Positions 42,718-52,175 of a stretch of 64,000 bases of DNA are shown piece by piece. Made by a program: the position numbers and the translations under genes. The stretch's first letter is position 1, and each line of letters begins with the position of its first letter. Source of the stretch: Streptomyces achromogenes (GTDB taxonomy: Bacteria; Actinomycetota; Actinomycetes; Streptomycetales; Streptomycetaceae); NCBI RefSeq assembly GCF_030816715.1, contig NZ_JAUSYH010000001.1, positions 9,106,507 to 9,170,506 of the forward strand, given 5' to 3'. The notes beneath the pieces are model-generated. The model made no database searches. It was not told the origin of the DNA and was given only the letters and a program-made list of their open reading frames with translations.

Positions 42718-43584
42718 GTGAACGCACGCGAAACACGAGGCGACGTGGTGACGTCGTACAAGAACGCGCAGACCCGCACCGTCACCGCCGACGGAGTGAC
42801 CTTCGCCTACCGCGACCTCGGCCCCCGCACCGGCATGCCGGTCATCTTCATCACCCACCTCGCTGCGGTCCTGGACAACTGGGACCCCAGGGTCGTCGAC
42901 GGCATCGCCGCCAAGCACCGGGTGATCACGTTCGACAACAGGGGCGTGGGCGCGTCAACCGGTGAGACGCCGAAGACGATCGAGGAGATGGCCAAGGACG
43001 CCGTCACCTTCATCCGGGCGCTGGGCTTCGAGCAGGTCGACGTCCTCAGCTTCTCGATGGGCGCCATGATCGCCCAGGTCATCGCACAGACCGACCCGCA
43101 GCTCATCCGCAGGCTGATCCTCGCGGGCACCGGTCCGGCCGGAGGCGAGGGCATCAAGAACGTCACCCGGATCTCCCACTTCGACACCGTCCGGGCGCTG
43201 CTCACCTTCCAGGACGTGAAGCAGTTCCTCTTCTTCACCCGCACCCCGAACGGGATTCGGGCCGGCAAGGAGTTCCTGGCCCGTCTGAAGGAGCGCACCA
43301 AGGACCGCGACAAGGCGATCGCTCTCAAGTCCTACTTCTCCCAGCTCAAGGCCATTCACCGCTGGGGGCTGGCACGGCCGCAGGATCTGTCCGTCATCAA
43401 GATCCCCGTGCTTGTCGCCAACGGTGACCACGACAGGATGGTTCCGACGTCGAACTCGTACGACATGGACCGGCGACTGCCGAACTCCGAGCTGGTGATC
43501 TACCCCGACGGCGGCCACGGCGGCATCTTCCAGTACCACGAGCAGTTCGTGCCGACGGCTCTCGAGTTCTTCGGCCGACCGTAG
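42718..43584 (+). CDS. Alpha/beta hydrolase (paralogue)
   Basis: 288 residues from GTG 42718 with GAAGGG 7 bases upstream; GTG 42685 is also in frame. Nucleophile elbow VDVLSFSMGAMIAQVIA, with Phe before the Ser instead of the usual Gly-x; acid in VANGDHDRMVP; His in YPDGGHGGIFQYHEQF. Related to the hydrolase at 40240. Both have a copy of the same operator, so they look like duplicated, co-regulated enzymes. The substrate is unknown; ester or lactone hydrolysis is likely. Confidence 0.88.
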   Translation: MNARETRGDVVTSYKNAQTRTVTADGVTFAYRDLGPRTGMPVIFITHLAAVLDNWDPRVVDGIAAKHRVITFDNRGVGASTGETPKTIEEMAKDAVTFIRALGFEQVDVLSFSMGAMIAQVIAQTDPQLIRRLILAGTGPAGGEGIKNVTRISHFDTVRALLTFQDVKQFLFFTRTPNGIRAGKEFLARLKERTKDRDKAIALKSYFSQLKAIHRWGLARPQDLSVIKIPVLVANGDHDRMVPTSNSYDMDRRLPNSELVIYPDGGHGGIFQYHEQFVPTALEFFGRP

Positions 43585-43975
43585 TAGGGCCGCGGTGCGG
43601 TCTGTACGGGCCGAGGACTGGGTCAGAGCCGTGACGCCCGGGTGGGCGGGCGGTTCTGTCACCTGTCCGACGTGACTGACCTGCTCGCTTCTCGGTCAAA
43701 CGGCGCCGAGGCGGTTGTCGTGCAGGAGGGCGACGCGGAGACCGGTGTGGTCGGCGTCCCGTCCGGGCGCCAGGCCCCGGAGTGCGCTGCCGCTGCGGCG
43801 CCTGCCGAACGCGCGCGACGCCGGCCGCCGTACGAGCGGAGGACCGTCGTGTCGGTGTCGCTGCCGAGAGCGCAGTCGCCCCAGGGACCACCGGCTCAGG
43901 CTGAGCGCGCAAACGCGGGTGCACGGCGCCGGCGTCCCGGCCCATGCCAGGTGCTCACCCAGTCGGTACTGACCG
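43585..43975. other. Region without recognisable gene
   Basis: The minus strand ends a frame with LRGLAPGRDADHTGLRVALL, HDNRLGAV and a stop at about 43696, which is protein-like but was not recognised. Confidence 0.3.
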
Positions 43976-44548
43976 TCATCGCCCGAAGGCGAGGGCGTTC
44001 TCGATCCCCTGCTCAAGGACCTCGTCGGAGAACTTCCGGTCGGAGAGCGCGCGGGACAGCTGCAGCGTTCCCACCGCCATGGTGTAGAGCCCGATGGCCT
44101 GCCCCCGGGCGGACTGCGGATCCTCGGGCGCCAGACGGGCGGCGAGCTCGTCCAGGATGGCCCTCGCGCCGTCGGTGTAGGCATCCTTGGTCGCGTCACC
44201 GCAGCGGCCGATCTCGTCGAGCAGGGCCGCGGACGGGCAGCCGTCGCCGGGGTTGTCCCGGTGCTCGGGCGACAGATACCAGCGAATGAAATCCTCGAGT
44301 CCCTCGCGGCCGGGCCGCAGCGTGGCGTACTGCTGGACCTGCGTGCGCAGCTGCTCGGCGACGACGTGGGCGACGAGGTCGTCCTTGGACTCGAAGTGGG
44401 CGTAGAAGGCCCCGTTGGTGAGCCCGGCGTCGGACATCAGCGTGGAGATGCCGGAGCCGTCGATGCCGTCCTGCTTGAACCGGTGGCCGGCCCGCTCGAT
44501 GATCCGCTGCCGCGTGACCTGCTTGTGCTCCTTGGCGTAGCGCGCCAC
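43976..44548 (-). CDS. TetR/AcrR-family regulator (paralogue 2)
   Basis: 190 residues. HTH: TRQRIIERAGHRFKQDGIDG, SGISTLMSDAGLTNGAFYAH, FESKDDLVAHVV. The ligand domain GDGCPSAALLDEIGRCGDAT and GTLQLSRALSDRKFSDEVLE is nearly the same as in the regulator at 39204. Divergent from the acyl-CoA ligase gene, with an operator half-match at 44621 in the shared promoter. The two paralogues probably recognise the same DNA motif. Confidence 0.92.
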   Translation of the reverse strand: MARYAKEHKQVTRQRIIERAGHRFKQDGIDGSGISTLMSDAGLTNGAFYAHFESKDDLVAHVVAEQLRTQVQQYATLRPGREGLEDFIRWYLSPEHRDNPGDGCPSAALLDEIGRCGDATKDAYTDGARAILDELAARLAPEDPQSARGQAIGLYTMAVGTLQLSRALSDRKFSDEVLEQGIENALAFGR

Positions 44549-44620
44549 AGGGTTCCTCCCTCAACTCCGCCGGGCCATTGCCTCGTATCCCATCCTAATC
44601 CGTGATCTGACGCATGTAAT

Positions 44621-44634
44621 ATTATGATCGACAG
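44621..44634. promoter_or_regulatory. Operator copy 4 (one good half-site)
   Basis: ATTATGATCGACAG: the left half matches ATTATGATCG exactly, the right half is poor. Between the TetR gene and the acyl-CoA ligase gene. Confidence 0.55.
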
Positions 44635-44735
44635 GTGATTTTGTGGCCGACCCGCGGGCCATCGAACGGTCCCACGTGGCGGCCTCGGCCGTTGCCCGGC
44701 TCGACCGCCCCCGCCCGCAGACCAGGAGAGCAATG

Positions 44736-46295
44736 ATGCTCAGCCCGAGCCGCAACGTGTCACGACTGCTGACTGACACCGCGTCCCGACACCCGGAGCG
44801 CACCGCGATCGTCTTCGGTGACGACCGCATCACGTATGCCGCCCTCGACGCCGCCGCCAACCGTGTCGCGAACCTGCTCGCCTCGCGCGGGATCCAGCCG
44901 GGCGACAAGGTCGCGCTGTCCTGCCCCAACGTGCCCCACTTCTCCAGCGTCTACTTCGGCATCCTCAAGGCCGGCGCAGCGGTCGTGCCGCTGAATGTGC
45001 TGCTGCGGTCTGGCGAGATCGCCTACCACCTCGCCGACTCGGACGCGAAGGCGTACTTCGCGTTCGAGGGCACGCCGGAGCTTGCGATCGCGCAGGCCGC
45101 GTGGGAGGGGTTCCGGGCGACCGATGGCTGCACCGAGTTCTTCCTGATCGAGAGCGGCGGCGCGGCCGGGGGCGGGGCACCAGAGTCGTACCAGGCGGCC
45201 GTCGCCGAGCAGCCCGTGACGTTCCGTACGGTCGAGCGCGACGAGGACGACACCGCGGTGGTCCTCTACACCTCCGGCACGACCGGCCACCCCAAGGGCG
45301 CGGAGCTGCGGCACCGCAACGTGTACGACAACGCGCTCGTCGGCCGCGACCTGTTCGCCACCGATCCCGGGCGCCCCGACACCTATCTGTGTGTGCTGCC
45401 GCTGTTCCACGCCTTCGGCCAGACCGTCGTCCAGAACGGCGCCTTCGCGTTCGGCGGCACGATCGTGATGCAGCCGAGGTTCGAGGCGCAGGCGGCCCTT
45501 CGTCTCATGCTCGCCCACGACGTGACGTTCTTCGCCGGGGTCCCGACGATGTACTGGGGTCTGCTCGCGGCGCTCGACGAGACGGTCGACGTCGCCCGCC
45601 TGGCGGCGAACCTGCGCGTGGCGGTGGCCGGTGGCGCGGCGTTGCCCGCCGAGATCCACAAGCAGTTCAAGGACCGCTTCGGTGTGACGATCCTCGAGGG
45701 CTACGGGCTGTCCGAGACCTCGCCGATCGCGTCCTTCTCCCGTTTCGGCGAGGAGCCCCGTGTCGGTTCGATCGGTGTGCCCATTCCGGGCGTGGAGATG
45801 AAGCTCATCCGCGATGACTGGTCGGATGCCGAGGGTGGCCCCGAGGCGATCGGGGAGATCGCGATCCGGGGACACAACGTCATGAAGGGCTACTACAAGC
45901 GGCCCGGCGCGACGGCCGAGGCGATCAAAGAGGGCTGGTTCCGCTCCGGCGACCTCGCCCGCAGGGACGAGGACGGCTTCTACTACATCGTCGACCGGTC
46001 CAAGGACATGATCATCAGGGGTGGCTTCAACGTCTATCCGCGCGAGATCGAGGAAGTCCTCATGGAGCACCCCTCGGTCTCCCTGGTCGCCGTGATCGGC
46101 GTACCGCACGAGTCCCACGGCGAGGAGATCAAGGCCGTCGTGGTGCGCGAGGCAGGCAGCGGCACGACCGAGGACGAGCTCGTGGCCTGGGCGAAGGAAC
46201 GGCTCGCCGGGTACAAGTACCCGCGCATCGTCCAGTTCGTCGACGAACTGCCCCTGACCTCCACCGGCAAGATCCTCAAGCGCCACCTCTCCTGA
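44736..46295 (+). CDS. Acyl-CoA synthetase (AMP-forming ligase)
   Basis: 519 residues from ATG 44736 with AGGAG 7 bases upstream (ATG 44733 adjacent). ANL-family motifs: P-loop LYTSGTTGHPKGAELRHRN (about 176), EGYGLSETSP, hinge GDLARRDEDGFYYIVDRSKD and MIIRGGFNVYPREIEEVL, catalytic Lys in LTSTGKILKRHL (about 511). Matches long-chain fatty-acid-CoA ligases. It activates a carboxylic acid with ATP and CoA. With the enoyl-CoA hydratase (50843) and HIBCH-like gene (30601) it could feed a beta-oxidation-like route (inference). Divergent TetR. Confidence 0.92.
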   Translation: MLSPSRNVSRLLTDTASRHPERTAIVFGDDRITYAALDAAANRVANLLASRGIQPGDKVALSCPNVPHFSSVYFGILKAGAAVVPLNVLLRSGEIAYHLADSDAKAYFAFEGTPELAIAQAAWEGFRATDGCTEFFLIESGGAAGGGAPESYQAAVAEQPVTFRTVERDEDDTAVVLYTSGTTGHPKGAELRHRNVYDNALVGRDLFATDPGRPDTYLCVLPLFHAFGQTVVQNGAFAFGGTIVMQPRFEAQAALRLMLAHDVTFFAGVPTMYWGLLAALDETVDVARLAANLRVAVAGGAALPAEIHKQFKDRFGVTILEGYGLSETSPIASFSRFGEEPRVGSIGVPIPGVEMKLIRDDWSDAEGGPEAIGEIAIRGHNVMKGYYKRPGATAEAIKEGWFRSGDLARRDEDGFYYIVDRSKDMIIRGGFNVYPREIEEVLMEHPSVSLVAVIGVPHESHGEEIKAVVVREAGSGTTEDELVAWAKERLAGYKYPRIVQFVDELPLTSTGKILKRHLS

Positions 46296-46565
46296 TCAGG
46301 CCGGCTGCCTCGACCCAGGCGGCAGAGCCAGACAGCAAGACAGGCAGCCGTCCCCGAGGTGGGTCCGGATGCGACGGATCGCGGGCCAGGTCGGCTTCGG
46401 TGCCGACAGCCCGCTGCGACCTTGCTCAGCGGCCTGACCGCCCGTCGAGCCTGCCGAGGATCGCGTGCAGCACGCGATCCTGTGCCAGCCGCCCGTCGAT
46501 CGCCGGGTTGATCACTCCTCGCAGCACGGACAGTGGGGCCAGCGAGCCGGCCGGATCACACGGGG

Positions 46566-47240
46566 TCAACGGTGTTCGATGGCCTGCACGACGGCTTCGG
46601 CGGCCTGGTCCAGTTCCAGGCGCTTGAGCAGCGGCCGCGGCGATGTCCTGGCTAGCATCTCAGTGATCGCAGGATCCGCGTCGACGCCGTTTCTGATCAT
46701 GTCCGTCTGGATCAGAGAGAAGTAGGCGGTGGTGGCGGAGGCGCCGTGGCGGGCGAGTTCCACGCGCGGTCCGCGCCCGAGCTGCTCGACCGCGGACTTG
46801 CTCATCGCGTAGGGAATGGCCCCCACACCGTTGAGGAAGGCGAAGACGGAACTGATCAGGACGACCTGGCCCTGGTTGGCGATGATCTGCTCCATCGCCG
46901 CGCTGACCGTGTTGACGACTCCGTTGATGTTCACGGCCAGCACCTTGTCGACCGCGGGTGCGGGCGTGTGGAGCCCTGCCCCATGATGCCGGCGTTCGAG
47001 ATCACGACGTCAACCCGCCCGAACCGTTCACACACGTGGGCCACGGCATCGTCGAGCGCGCTGCGGTCGCAGACGTCCGCGGTAGAGCCGACGACGTGGG
47101 ACGACGAGATGCCGGCCGCGATCTCCGGCGTGTCCGGACGCAGATCCACGATGCCGACCTGGGCGCCGCGGGAGAGGAGGGTTCGGGCCGTGGCGCTGCC
47201 GAGTCCCGCCGGTGATGAGTACGACCTTGTCGGATGGGGC
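46566..47240 (-). pseudogene. Short-chain dehydrogenase, frameshifted
   Basis: Three consecutive pieces in different frames: SDKVVLITG (about 47230), then GLGSATARTLLSRGAQVGIV, DLRPDTPE, FGRVDVVISNAGIMGQGS, and after another shift near 46970 KVLAVNINGVVNTVSAAMEQ, VVLISSVFAFLNGVGAIPYA, MSKSAVEQLGRGPRVELARH. All SDR motifs are there (TGxxxGxG split, NAG, S...Y-x3-K) but two frameshifts break them. It is a recently inactivated gene. Confidence 0.8.
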
Positions 47241-47412
47241 TGAGTCCACGTCCCGTGCGGCGAGTCCGGATGCGGAGCCGCGGGAGGGGACCTCGTGGTC
47301 ATCGACGGCGCACCGCTCGCGTCGCGAGTGCATGTTCACCGCTGTTTGGCTGCGCCGTGCGTACGCCGAAGCGCCCGAGGAAGGCGACTGCCTCGGGCGC
47401 CGGGGGCTGTGG

Positions 47413-47630
47413 TCAGGCGGTGTGGGTGGGGTAGTCGGTGTAGCCGGCCGCGCCGCCGCCGTAGAAGGTGGATGCGCTCGACCAGGTAGGGGTTGGCGAG
47501 TGCCATCGAGCCCACGGTGACGACGTCGGCGATGCCGTTGTCGATGTCCTTGGCGCGGGTGGCGATGTCGGTGCCGGCCCGGTTGAGGATCAGCGTGTTC
47601 GGCCACAGCTCGACTCGCGGGTGCGTTTGC
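47413..47630 (-). pseudogene. Old yellow enzyme (NADH:flavin oxidoreductase), C-terminal remnant
   Basis: Reads GTDIATRAKDIDNGIADVVT, VGSMALANPYLVERI, then in another frame STFYGGGAAGYTDYPTHTA and stop. This is the conserved end of alkene reductases of the OYE family (ADxVxxGxxxLANPDLxxR ... TFYGGxxxGYTDYP), with an internal deletion. An operator-like TTTTACGGTCG lies at 47688. Confidence 0.7.
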
Positions 47631-47689
47631 TGTCATACGCGCGACCGATACCGGTTCCCGGCAGGGCCGATGGTATGACGTGCATAATT

Positions 47690-48700
47690 TTACGGTCGAG
47701 GGCGACGTGCTTGACCGTCCCGCCGGGCATCCGCCGCGGCGGCGCGGCTCGTTGCCAGTGGGCCTCGGAAGGTGCGCCGGTAGGCCAGTGGTGTGACGCC
47801 GATGGCGGCGTGCAGGTGTTCGCGCAGCGAGGTGCCGCCGGCGAAGCCGACCTGGCCGGCGATGTCGTCGACCGGCAGGTCGGTGGATTCCAGCAACTGC
47901 CGGGCCCGATCGACGCGTTGCTGGATGAGCCAGCGTCCGGGGCTCAAGCCGACTTCTTCTTTGAAGCGGCGGGCGAAGGTGCGCTGGCTCATGTTCGACT
48001 GCTCGGCGAGGTCGCTCAGGGTCAGCGGCTTGTGCAGGTTCTGCAGCGCCCACTGCCGGGCGGCGGACGTGTCGTTCGCCGTTGCGTCGGGGACCGGGTG
48101 TTCGATGTACTGCGCCTGGCCTCCGTCGCGCCACGGGGGGACGACGCAGGTGCGGGCCACACGGTTGGCGATCTCGCTGCCGTGGTCCTTGCGGACAAGG
48201 TGCAGGCAGACATCGATGCCGGCAGCGGCACCGGCCGAGGTCAGCACGTCGCCTTCGTCGACGAACAGGACGTTCGGGTCGAGTTCCACCTGCGGGTACC
48301 ACTCCCGGAAGAGGCCCGTGGCGTGCCAGTGCGTGGTGGCCCGGTGCCCGTCGAGCAGCCCCGCCGCGGCCAGCACGAAGGCGCCGGTGCAGGTCGACAC
48401 GATCCGGGTGCCGGGGGCCACGTACGCGAGGACTTGCGCCAGGTCGACCGACGTCTGACGGCGGGGGTTGCCGGTGTGGAACGGCGCGATGATGACGGTG
48501 TCGGCGGTGCGCAACGCCTCCGGGCCATGATCGACGCTGATGGAGAAGTCCGCGTTGGTGCGCACCGGGTGACCGTCGATGCTGCAGGTCACGACCTCGT
48601 AGCGGCCGTCCGCGGCGCCGAAGACGCGGTGGGGAATGCCCAGGTCGAACGGGTACACCCCGTGCGAGGCGAGGACAACGACGCGGTGCACCTTGATCAT
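47690..48700 (-). CDS. GlxA-family (DJ-1/PfpI plus AraC) regulator
   Basis: 336 residues from ATG 48700. DJ-1-like half: VHRVVVLASHGVYPFDLGIP, GTRIVSTCTGAFVLAAAGLL, DGHRATTHWHATGLF and GIDVCLHLVRKDHG. AraC half: LTLSDLAEQSNMSQRTFARR, FKEEVGLSPGRWLIQQRVDR and IAGQVGFAGGTSLREHLHAA. Full length, unlike its relative at 26775. Divergent from the MDR-SnoaL fusion gene across 70 bases, and probably its activator. The Cys in STCTGAF is at the nucleophile elbow position. Confidence 0.92.
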   Translation of the reverse strand: MIKVHRVVVLASHGVYPFDLGIPHRVFGAADGRYEVVTCSIDGHPVRTNADFSISVDHGPEALRTADTVIIAPFHTGNPRRQTSVDLAQVLAYVAPGTRIVSTCTGAFVLAAAGLLDGHRATTHWHATGLFREWYPQVELDPNVLFVDEGDVLTSAGAAAGIDVCLHLVRKDHGSEIANRVARTCVVPPWRDGGQAQYIEHPVPDATANDTSAARQWALQNLHKPLTLSDLAEQSNMSQRTFARRFKEEVGLSPGRWLIQQRVDRARQLLESTDLPVDDIAGQVGFAGGTSLREHLHAAIGVTPLAYRRTFRGPLATSRAAAADARRDGQARRPRP

Positions 48701-48770
48701 GGCAGGATCCCGTCGAAAATTGGCGATCGTGCCATTGTAGGGGCCTTGTGACGGCGGCCAGGCTGGGCCC

Positions 48771-50516
48771 ATGACGGACACCGAATCCATGCGAGCCATC
48801 AGCCAGGACACCTACGGCGCCCCCGACGTGCTGCAGGAGACCCTGCTGCCCAAACCGGCGCCAGGGGTGAGCGAGATCCTGGTCGCCGTCCACGCGTCCG
48901 GGGTCAACCCGACCGACTGGGGCAACCGTGCCCAGTCCGCGACCATCGCCCGGCTGCCGCTGGTGCTCGGCTGGGACGTCTCCGGCGTCGTCGAGGCCGT
49001 CGGCGTGGGCGTCACCCTGTTCAAGCCCGGCGACGAGGTCTTCGGCATGCTGCCCTACCCGGGCGGAGTCGGCTCGCACGCCGAGTACGTGACCGGGCCG
49101 GCCCGCGTCTTCACGCACAAGCCCGCCGGCATCGACCACGTCCAGGCGGGTGCGCTGCCGCTGGCCGCGCTGACCGCCTACCAGGCACTGGTCGACACCG
49201 CCGGCGTCCGGGCCGGGCAGCGAGTCCTGATCCACGCGGCGGCCGGCGGCGTCGGTCACCTCGCCGTGCAGATCGCCAAGGACCGCGGCGCGTACGTGAT
49301 CGGCACCGCCAGCGCCGCCAAACACGACTTCCTGCGATCCCTCGGTGCCGACGAGGTCATCGACTACCACAGCGTCGACTTCACCGAGGTGCTCAGCGAC
49401 ATCGACGTGGTCCTCGACCCGGTCTCCCGTGACTCCGCCGCCCGCGCCCGATCCGTGGCCGTGCTGCGCCCGGGCGGCACCCTCGTCTCGATCCTTCCGG
49501 TACCCGTCGACGCCGGCGAACTGGCGGCGATCGCCGAGCGGGGGATCCGCTACGAGTCGCTGCTGGTCGAGGCCGACCAGGCCGGCATGCAGGCCATCGC
49601 CGCCCTCGTCGAGACCGGCGCACTGCGCGCCCACGTCGAGGCCACCTTCCCGCTCGCCGAGGCCGCGAAGGCGCACATGCTCGGCGAGACCGGCCGCACC
49701 ACCGGCAAGATCGTGCTGACTGTCCGAGACAGCAAGGCACACGTTGCCAGCCAACTGCTGCATGACGTGTTCGTCCTCGGCGACACGGCCATCGTCGATC
49801 GGGTCGTGCGGCCCGATTCCTACATCCAGCACAACCCCCTGGCGCCCGACGGAGCCGACGCCCTCAAGTACTTCAGCGGCGCCATGCGACAGCAGTTCCC
49901 GCAGGCCGCCTTCGAGCCCCGCCGGATCATCACCGACGGCGATCTGGTGCTGCTGCATTCCCGCTATGTCATGGTGCCGGGCACCGAGGGTCTGGCCGTG
50001 TTCGACCTGTTCCGCTTCCAGGACGGCAAGATCGCCGAGCACTGGGACGTCATTCAGGAAGTGCCCGCTACCACGGCCAGCGGCAACGACATGTTCGCCA
50101 CGCTCAGCGAGCCGCGGACCGACGCGGTCGGGCAGCGCTGGTTCACCGCCTACCACAAGGAACTGGTCACCGCGTTCGTCGACCAGCTGCTGGTCCGCAA
50201 GGACCTGACCGCCATCGACGCCTACGTCGGCGCCGACTACCACGAACACAGCCCGAACATCTCCGACGGCGCGGCCGGCCTCAAGGCCGACTTGGGCAGC
50301 TACTTCGACAAGTTCCCGCAGTCGAGTGTCACACCGAAACGCGTCATCGCCGAAGGCGACCTGGTCGCCGTGCACAGCCACTACGTCGACACGCCGGGCG
50401 AGCGTGGCCGGTCGGTCATCGACCTCTTCCGGGTCCGCGATGCCAGGATCGTCGAGCACTGGAGCTCCGAACAGGCCGTGCCCGAGACCGCCGCCAACGA
50501 CAACACGATGTTCTGA
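48771..50516 (+). CDS. MDR quinone oxidoreductase fused to two SnoaL-like domains
   Basis: 581 residues. Residues 1 to about 320 are a complete zinc-free MDR reductase: DVSGVVEAVGVGVTLFKPGD, GQRVLIHAAAGGVGHLAVQI, SLGADEVIDYHSVDFTEVL and GRTTGKIVLTV. Two NTF2/SnoaL-type domains follow: about 325-445 (VVRPDSYIQHNPLAPDGADA, VMVPGTEGLAVFDLFRFQDG KIAEHWD) and about 450-581 (YVGADYHEHSPNISDGAAGL, YVDTPGERGRSVIDLFRVRD ARIVEHW). SnoaL-like domains act as cyclases, isomerases or hydrolases, or simply bind small molecules. The frame is intact and the fusion is not a misread: the domains join without a stop. Divergent GlxA regulator upstream, terminator downstream. Confidence 0.9.
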   Translation: MTDTESMRAISQDTYGAPDVLQETLLPKPAPGVSEILVAVHASGVNPTDWGNRAQSATIARLPLVLGWDVSGVVEAVGVGVTLFKPGDEVFGMLPYPGGVGSHAEYVTGPARVFTHKPAGIDHVQAGALPLAALTAYQALVDTAGVRAGQRVLIHAAAGGVGHLAVQIAKDRGAYVIGTASAAKHDFLRSLGADEVIDYHSVDFTEVLSDIDVVLDPVSRDSAARARSVAVLRPGGTLVSILPVPVDAGELAAIAERGIRYESLLVEADQAGMQAIAALVETGALRAHVEATFPLAEAAKAHMLGETGRTTGKIVLTVRDSKAHVASQLLHDVFVLGDTAIVDRVVRPDSYIQHNPLAPDGADALKYFSGAMRQQFPQAAFEPRRIITDGDLVLLHSRYVMVPGTEGLAVFDLFRFQDGKIAEHWDVIQEVPATTASGNDMFATLSEPRTDAVGQRWFTAYHKELVTAFVDQLLVRKDLTAIDAYVGADYHEHSPNISDGAAGLKADLGSYFDKFPQSSVTPKRVIAEGDLVAVHSHYVDTPGERGRSVIDLFRVRDARIVEHWSSEQAVPETAANDNTMF

Positions 50517-50521
50517 CAGCC

Positions 50522-50556
50522 GCCGGGGGCGGGGCGAATCGTGTCCAGCCCCCGGC
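50522..50556 (+). terminator. Hairpin terminator
   Basis: GCCGGGGGC ... GCCCCCGGC, perfect 9-bp stem, 5 bases after the fusion gene stop. Confidence 0.65.
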
Positions 50557-50560
50557 ATCA

Positions 50561-50615
50561 GGCCATCAGCGCGGCGATCCCCGAACAGTCGATCCCGTCG
50601 CTCTTGAACCGAACG
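50561..50615 (-). pseudogene. TetR HTH fragment (third paralogue remnant)
   Basis: RFKSDGIDCSGIAALMA and stop; matches RFKEDGIDGSGITALM and RFKQDGIDGSGISTLM of the two intact TetR paralogues. Only 17 residues remain. The next 225 bases hold no recognised gene. Confidence 0.55.
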
Positions 50616-50842
50616 TTCGGTCTACTTGCACGTGACGACGGTGGGACATTGGCTGTCGCGTTTTCCGTGTTCGGAGACCGGTGGGTGCGGCGGGGCCCTC
50701 CGGCCGGGAAGCCGGCTGTCGGGCTGCCGTTGAGGCGTGCCCGGCCGCCGTGGGAACCCTGATGGGTGGGGGATGGACGCTGCCCGGGGTGTCGCGGCGC
50801 CCACGGGCGCCCTGTGGGGCGCTGCGGTCGGGTGGTGGGTGA

Positions 50843-51673
50843 TCAGAGGGCTTCGCTGACCCGGCCGATGTACTCGCCCAGCTGGTACTCGACGTCGAGG
50901 CCCTTTTCGGCGACCAGTGCGCCGAGCCCGACCGCGCGCGCGGCGAATCCCGGCTGCGTCAGGGTGCCCGCGAACTCGCCGAAGGAGGCGACCAGGTGGG
51001 CGTCCGGCGGCAGTGTCGCCCGGTTGACCTGGGACTTGGCGGTCGCCAGTGCCTGCCGGTCGAAGGAGGCGAGGCGGACGACGGTCGCGTCGACGAAGGC
51101 GTCGAGTTCCGCGTCGGGCAGGGTTCGGGTGACCCATCCCCAGCGCTCGGCGGTGTCGGCGTCGTAGTCGGCGCTGGTCAGGATCGCCTCCAGCGCGCGG
51201 TCGCGGCCGAGGGCGCGCGGAAGCCGCTCGCCGCCGCCTCCGCCGGGGACGAGGCCGAGGCCGACCTCGGGCTGGCCGAAGAACGCCTTCTCGCGGCTGG
51301 CGTAGCGCAGGTCGCAGGCGAGGGCCAGCTCGTTGCCGGCGCCCCGGGTACGGCCCCGGATGGCCGCGATGCTGACGAACGGGGCCTTGGTCAGCCGCAG
51401 GACCATGTCGGTCCACAGCGGGTTGTCGTCCTCGTGCTCGGGCGCGGGGATGTCGGCGGCCGCGGTGGCGTCGAAGTGGTTGATGAAGAAGTCGGGGAGT
51501 TCGCTGGCGAAGACGACGACCTGGATGTCCGGGTCGTTCTCCAGCTCCGAGACGATCTTGTGCAGCGTCACGATCGACTCGGGAACCACCAGGTTCACCG
51601 GAGGATTCGAGAACGTGATCCTCGCGGTCCGCGGAGTCGTCCGCTCAAGGCGGATCGTGCTGGGCTGGCTCAT
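50843..51673 (-). CDS. Enoyl-CoA hydratase/isomerase family protein
   Basis: 276 residues. Crotonase fold: oxyanion segments VVVFASELPDFFINHFDATA and AIRGRTRGAGNELALACDLR, and FGQPEVGLGLVPGGGGGERL with the Glu of the active site. The first oxyanion loop lacks the usual AFCAGGD sequence (DFFINHFD instead), as in several non-beta-oxidation members, so the reaction may be isomerisation or hydrolysis. An operator matching the TetR palindrome is at 51889-51902 in its promoter. Confidence 0.88.
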   Translation of the reverse strand: MSQPSTIRLERTTPRTARITFSNPPVNLVVPESIVTLHKIVSELENDPDIQVVVFASELPDFFINHFDATAAADIPAPEHEDDNPLWTDMVLRLTKAPFVSIAAIRGRTRGAGNELALACDLRYASREKAFFGQPEVGLGLVPGGGGGERLPRALGRDRALEAILTSADYDADTAERWGWVTRTLPDAELDAFVDATVVRLASFDRQALATAKSQVNRATLPPDAHLVASFGEFAGTLTQPGFAARAVGLGALVAEKGLDVEYQLGEYIGRVSEAL

Positions 51674-51888
51674 GGCGTGGTTTCCGTTTCATGGAGGGGC
51701 TTGGGCTTGCGTGGCCGTGATCGCGTCCCGCGACCACGCGGCTGTTGGGTCTGGTGGGGTGCGGGTGTCGCCGACGTGTCAGCCGGAGATGCATCGGTTG
51801 TGCCGCCCCCGCCTGCAGGTGTGCGGCATGGTGTGGCCTCTGTTAGTTCGAGCTGATGGCGAGGCATCGCTCGTCTCCCACCATTTAT

Positions 51889-51902
51889 CTTACGATCATA
51901 AT
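51889..51902. promoter_or_regulatory. Operator copy 5
   Basis: CTTACGATCATAAT, 13 of 14 matches, followed by ATAATAGG; 215 bases upstream of the enoyl-CoA hydratase start. Confidence 0.7.
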
Positions 51903-52175
51903 ATAATAGGCCGGGAAGCGCTCAGCAGGCAAGACTCGACATGCGGGGGAATCATCGCCGGCCGTTTCGGCTGGACAGCCTGATCGTCGCTAGCGCCCTC
52001 CCCTCCATCCGCGAGAATCTCGGCGGCGGCTTCCCTCTGCGGTGATGAATCCGGCCATGCTGGTGATGACCACGCCCGGACGGAGCTGTCGCCTCGAACC
52101 GGTTGCTTGTGCCGCTGCGTCGTGACGGTCCCTTGGCGGACGCGCCTGGCGGTTGGCCGGTGGAGGCGCGGCTCC

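Noticed and set aside
44760..46286. 508-codon minus-strand frame opposite the acyl-CoA ligase
   Set aside because: Antisense shadow of a gene with complete ANL-family motifs.
47028..50558. Very long minus-strand open frame (about 1,176 codons)
   Set aside because: It is the antisense shadow of the MDR-SnoaL fusion and neighbouring genes. The translation is low-complexity, with no domain; high GC keeps antisense frames open.
51674..51870. 65-codon minus-strand frame upstream of the enoyl-CoA hydratase
   Set aside because: Pro/Thr/Arg-rich, no ribosome-binding site, and it covers the promoter region with no family resemblance.
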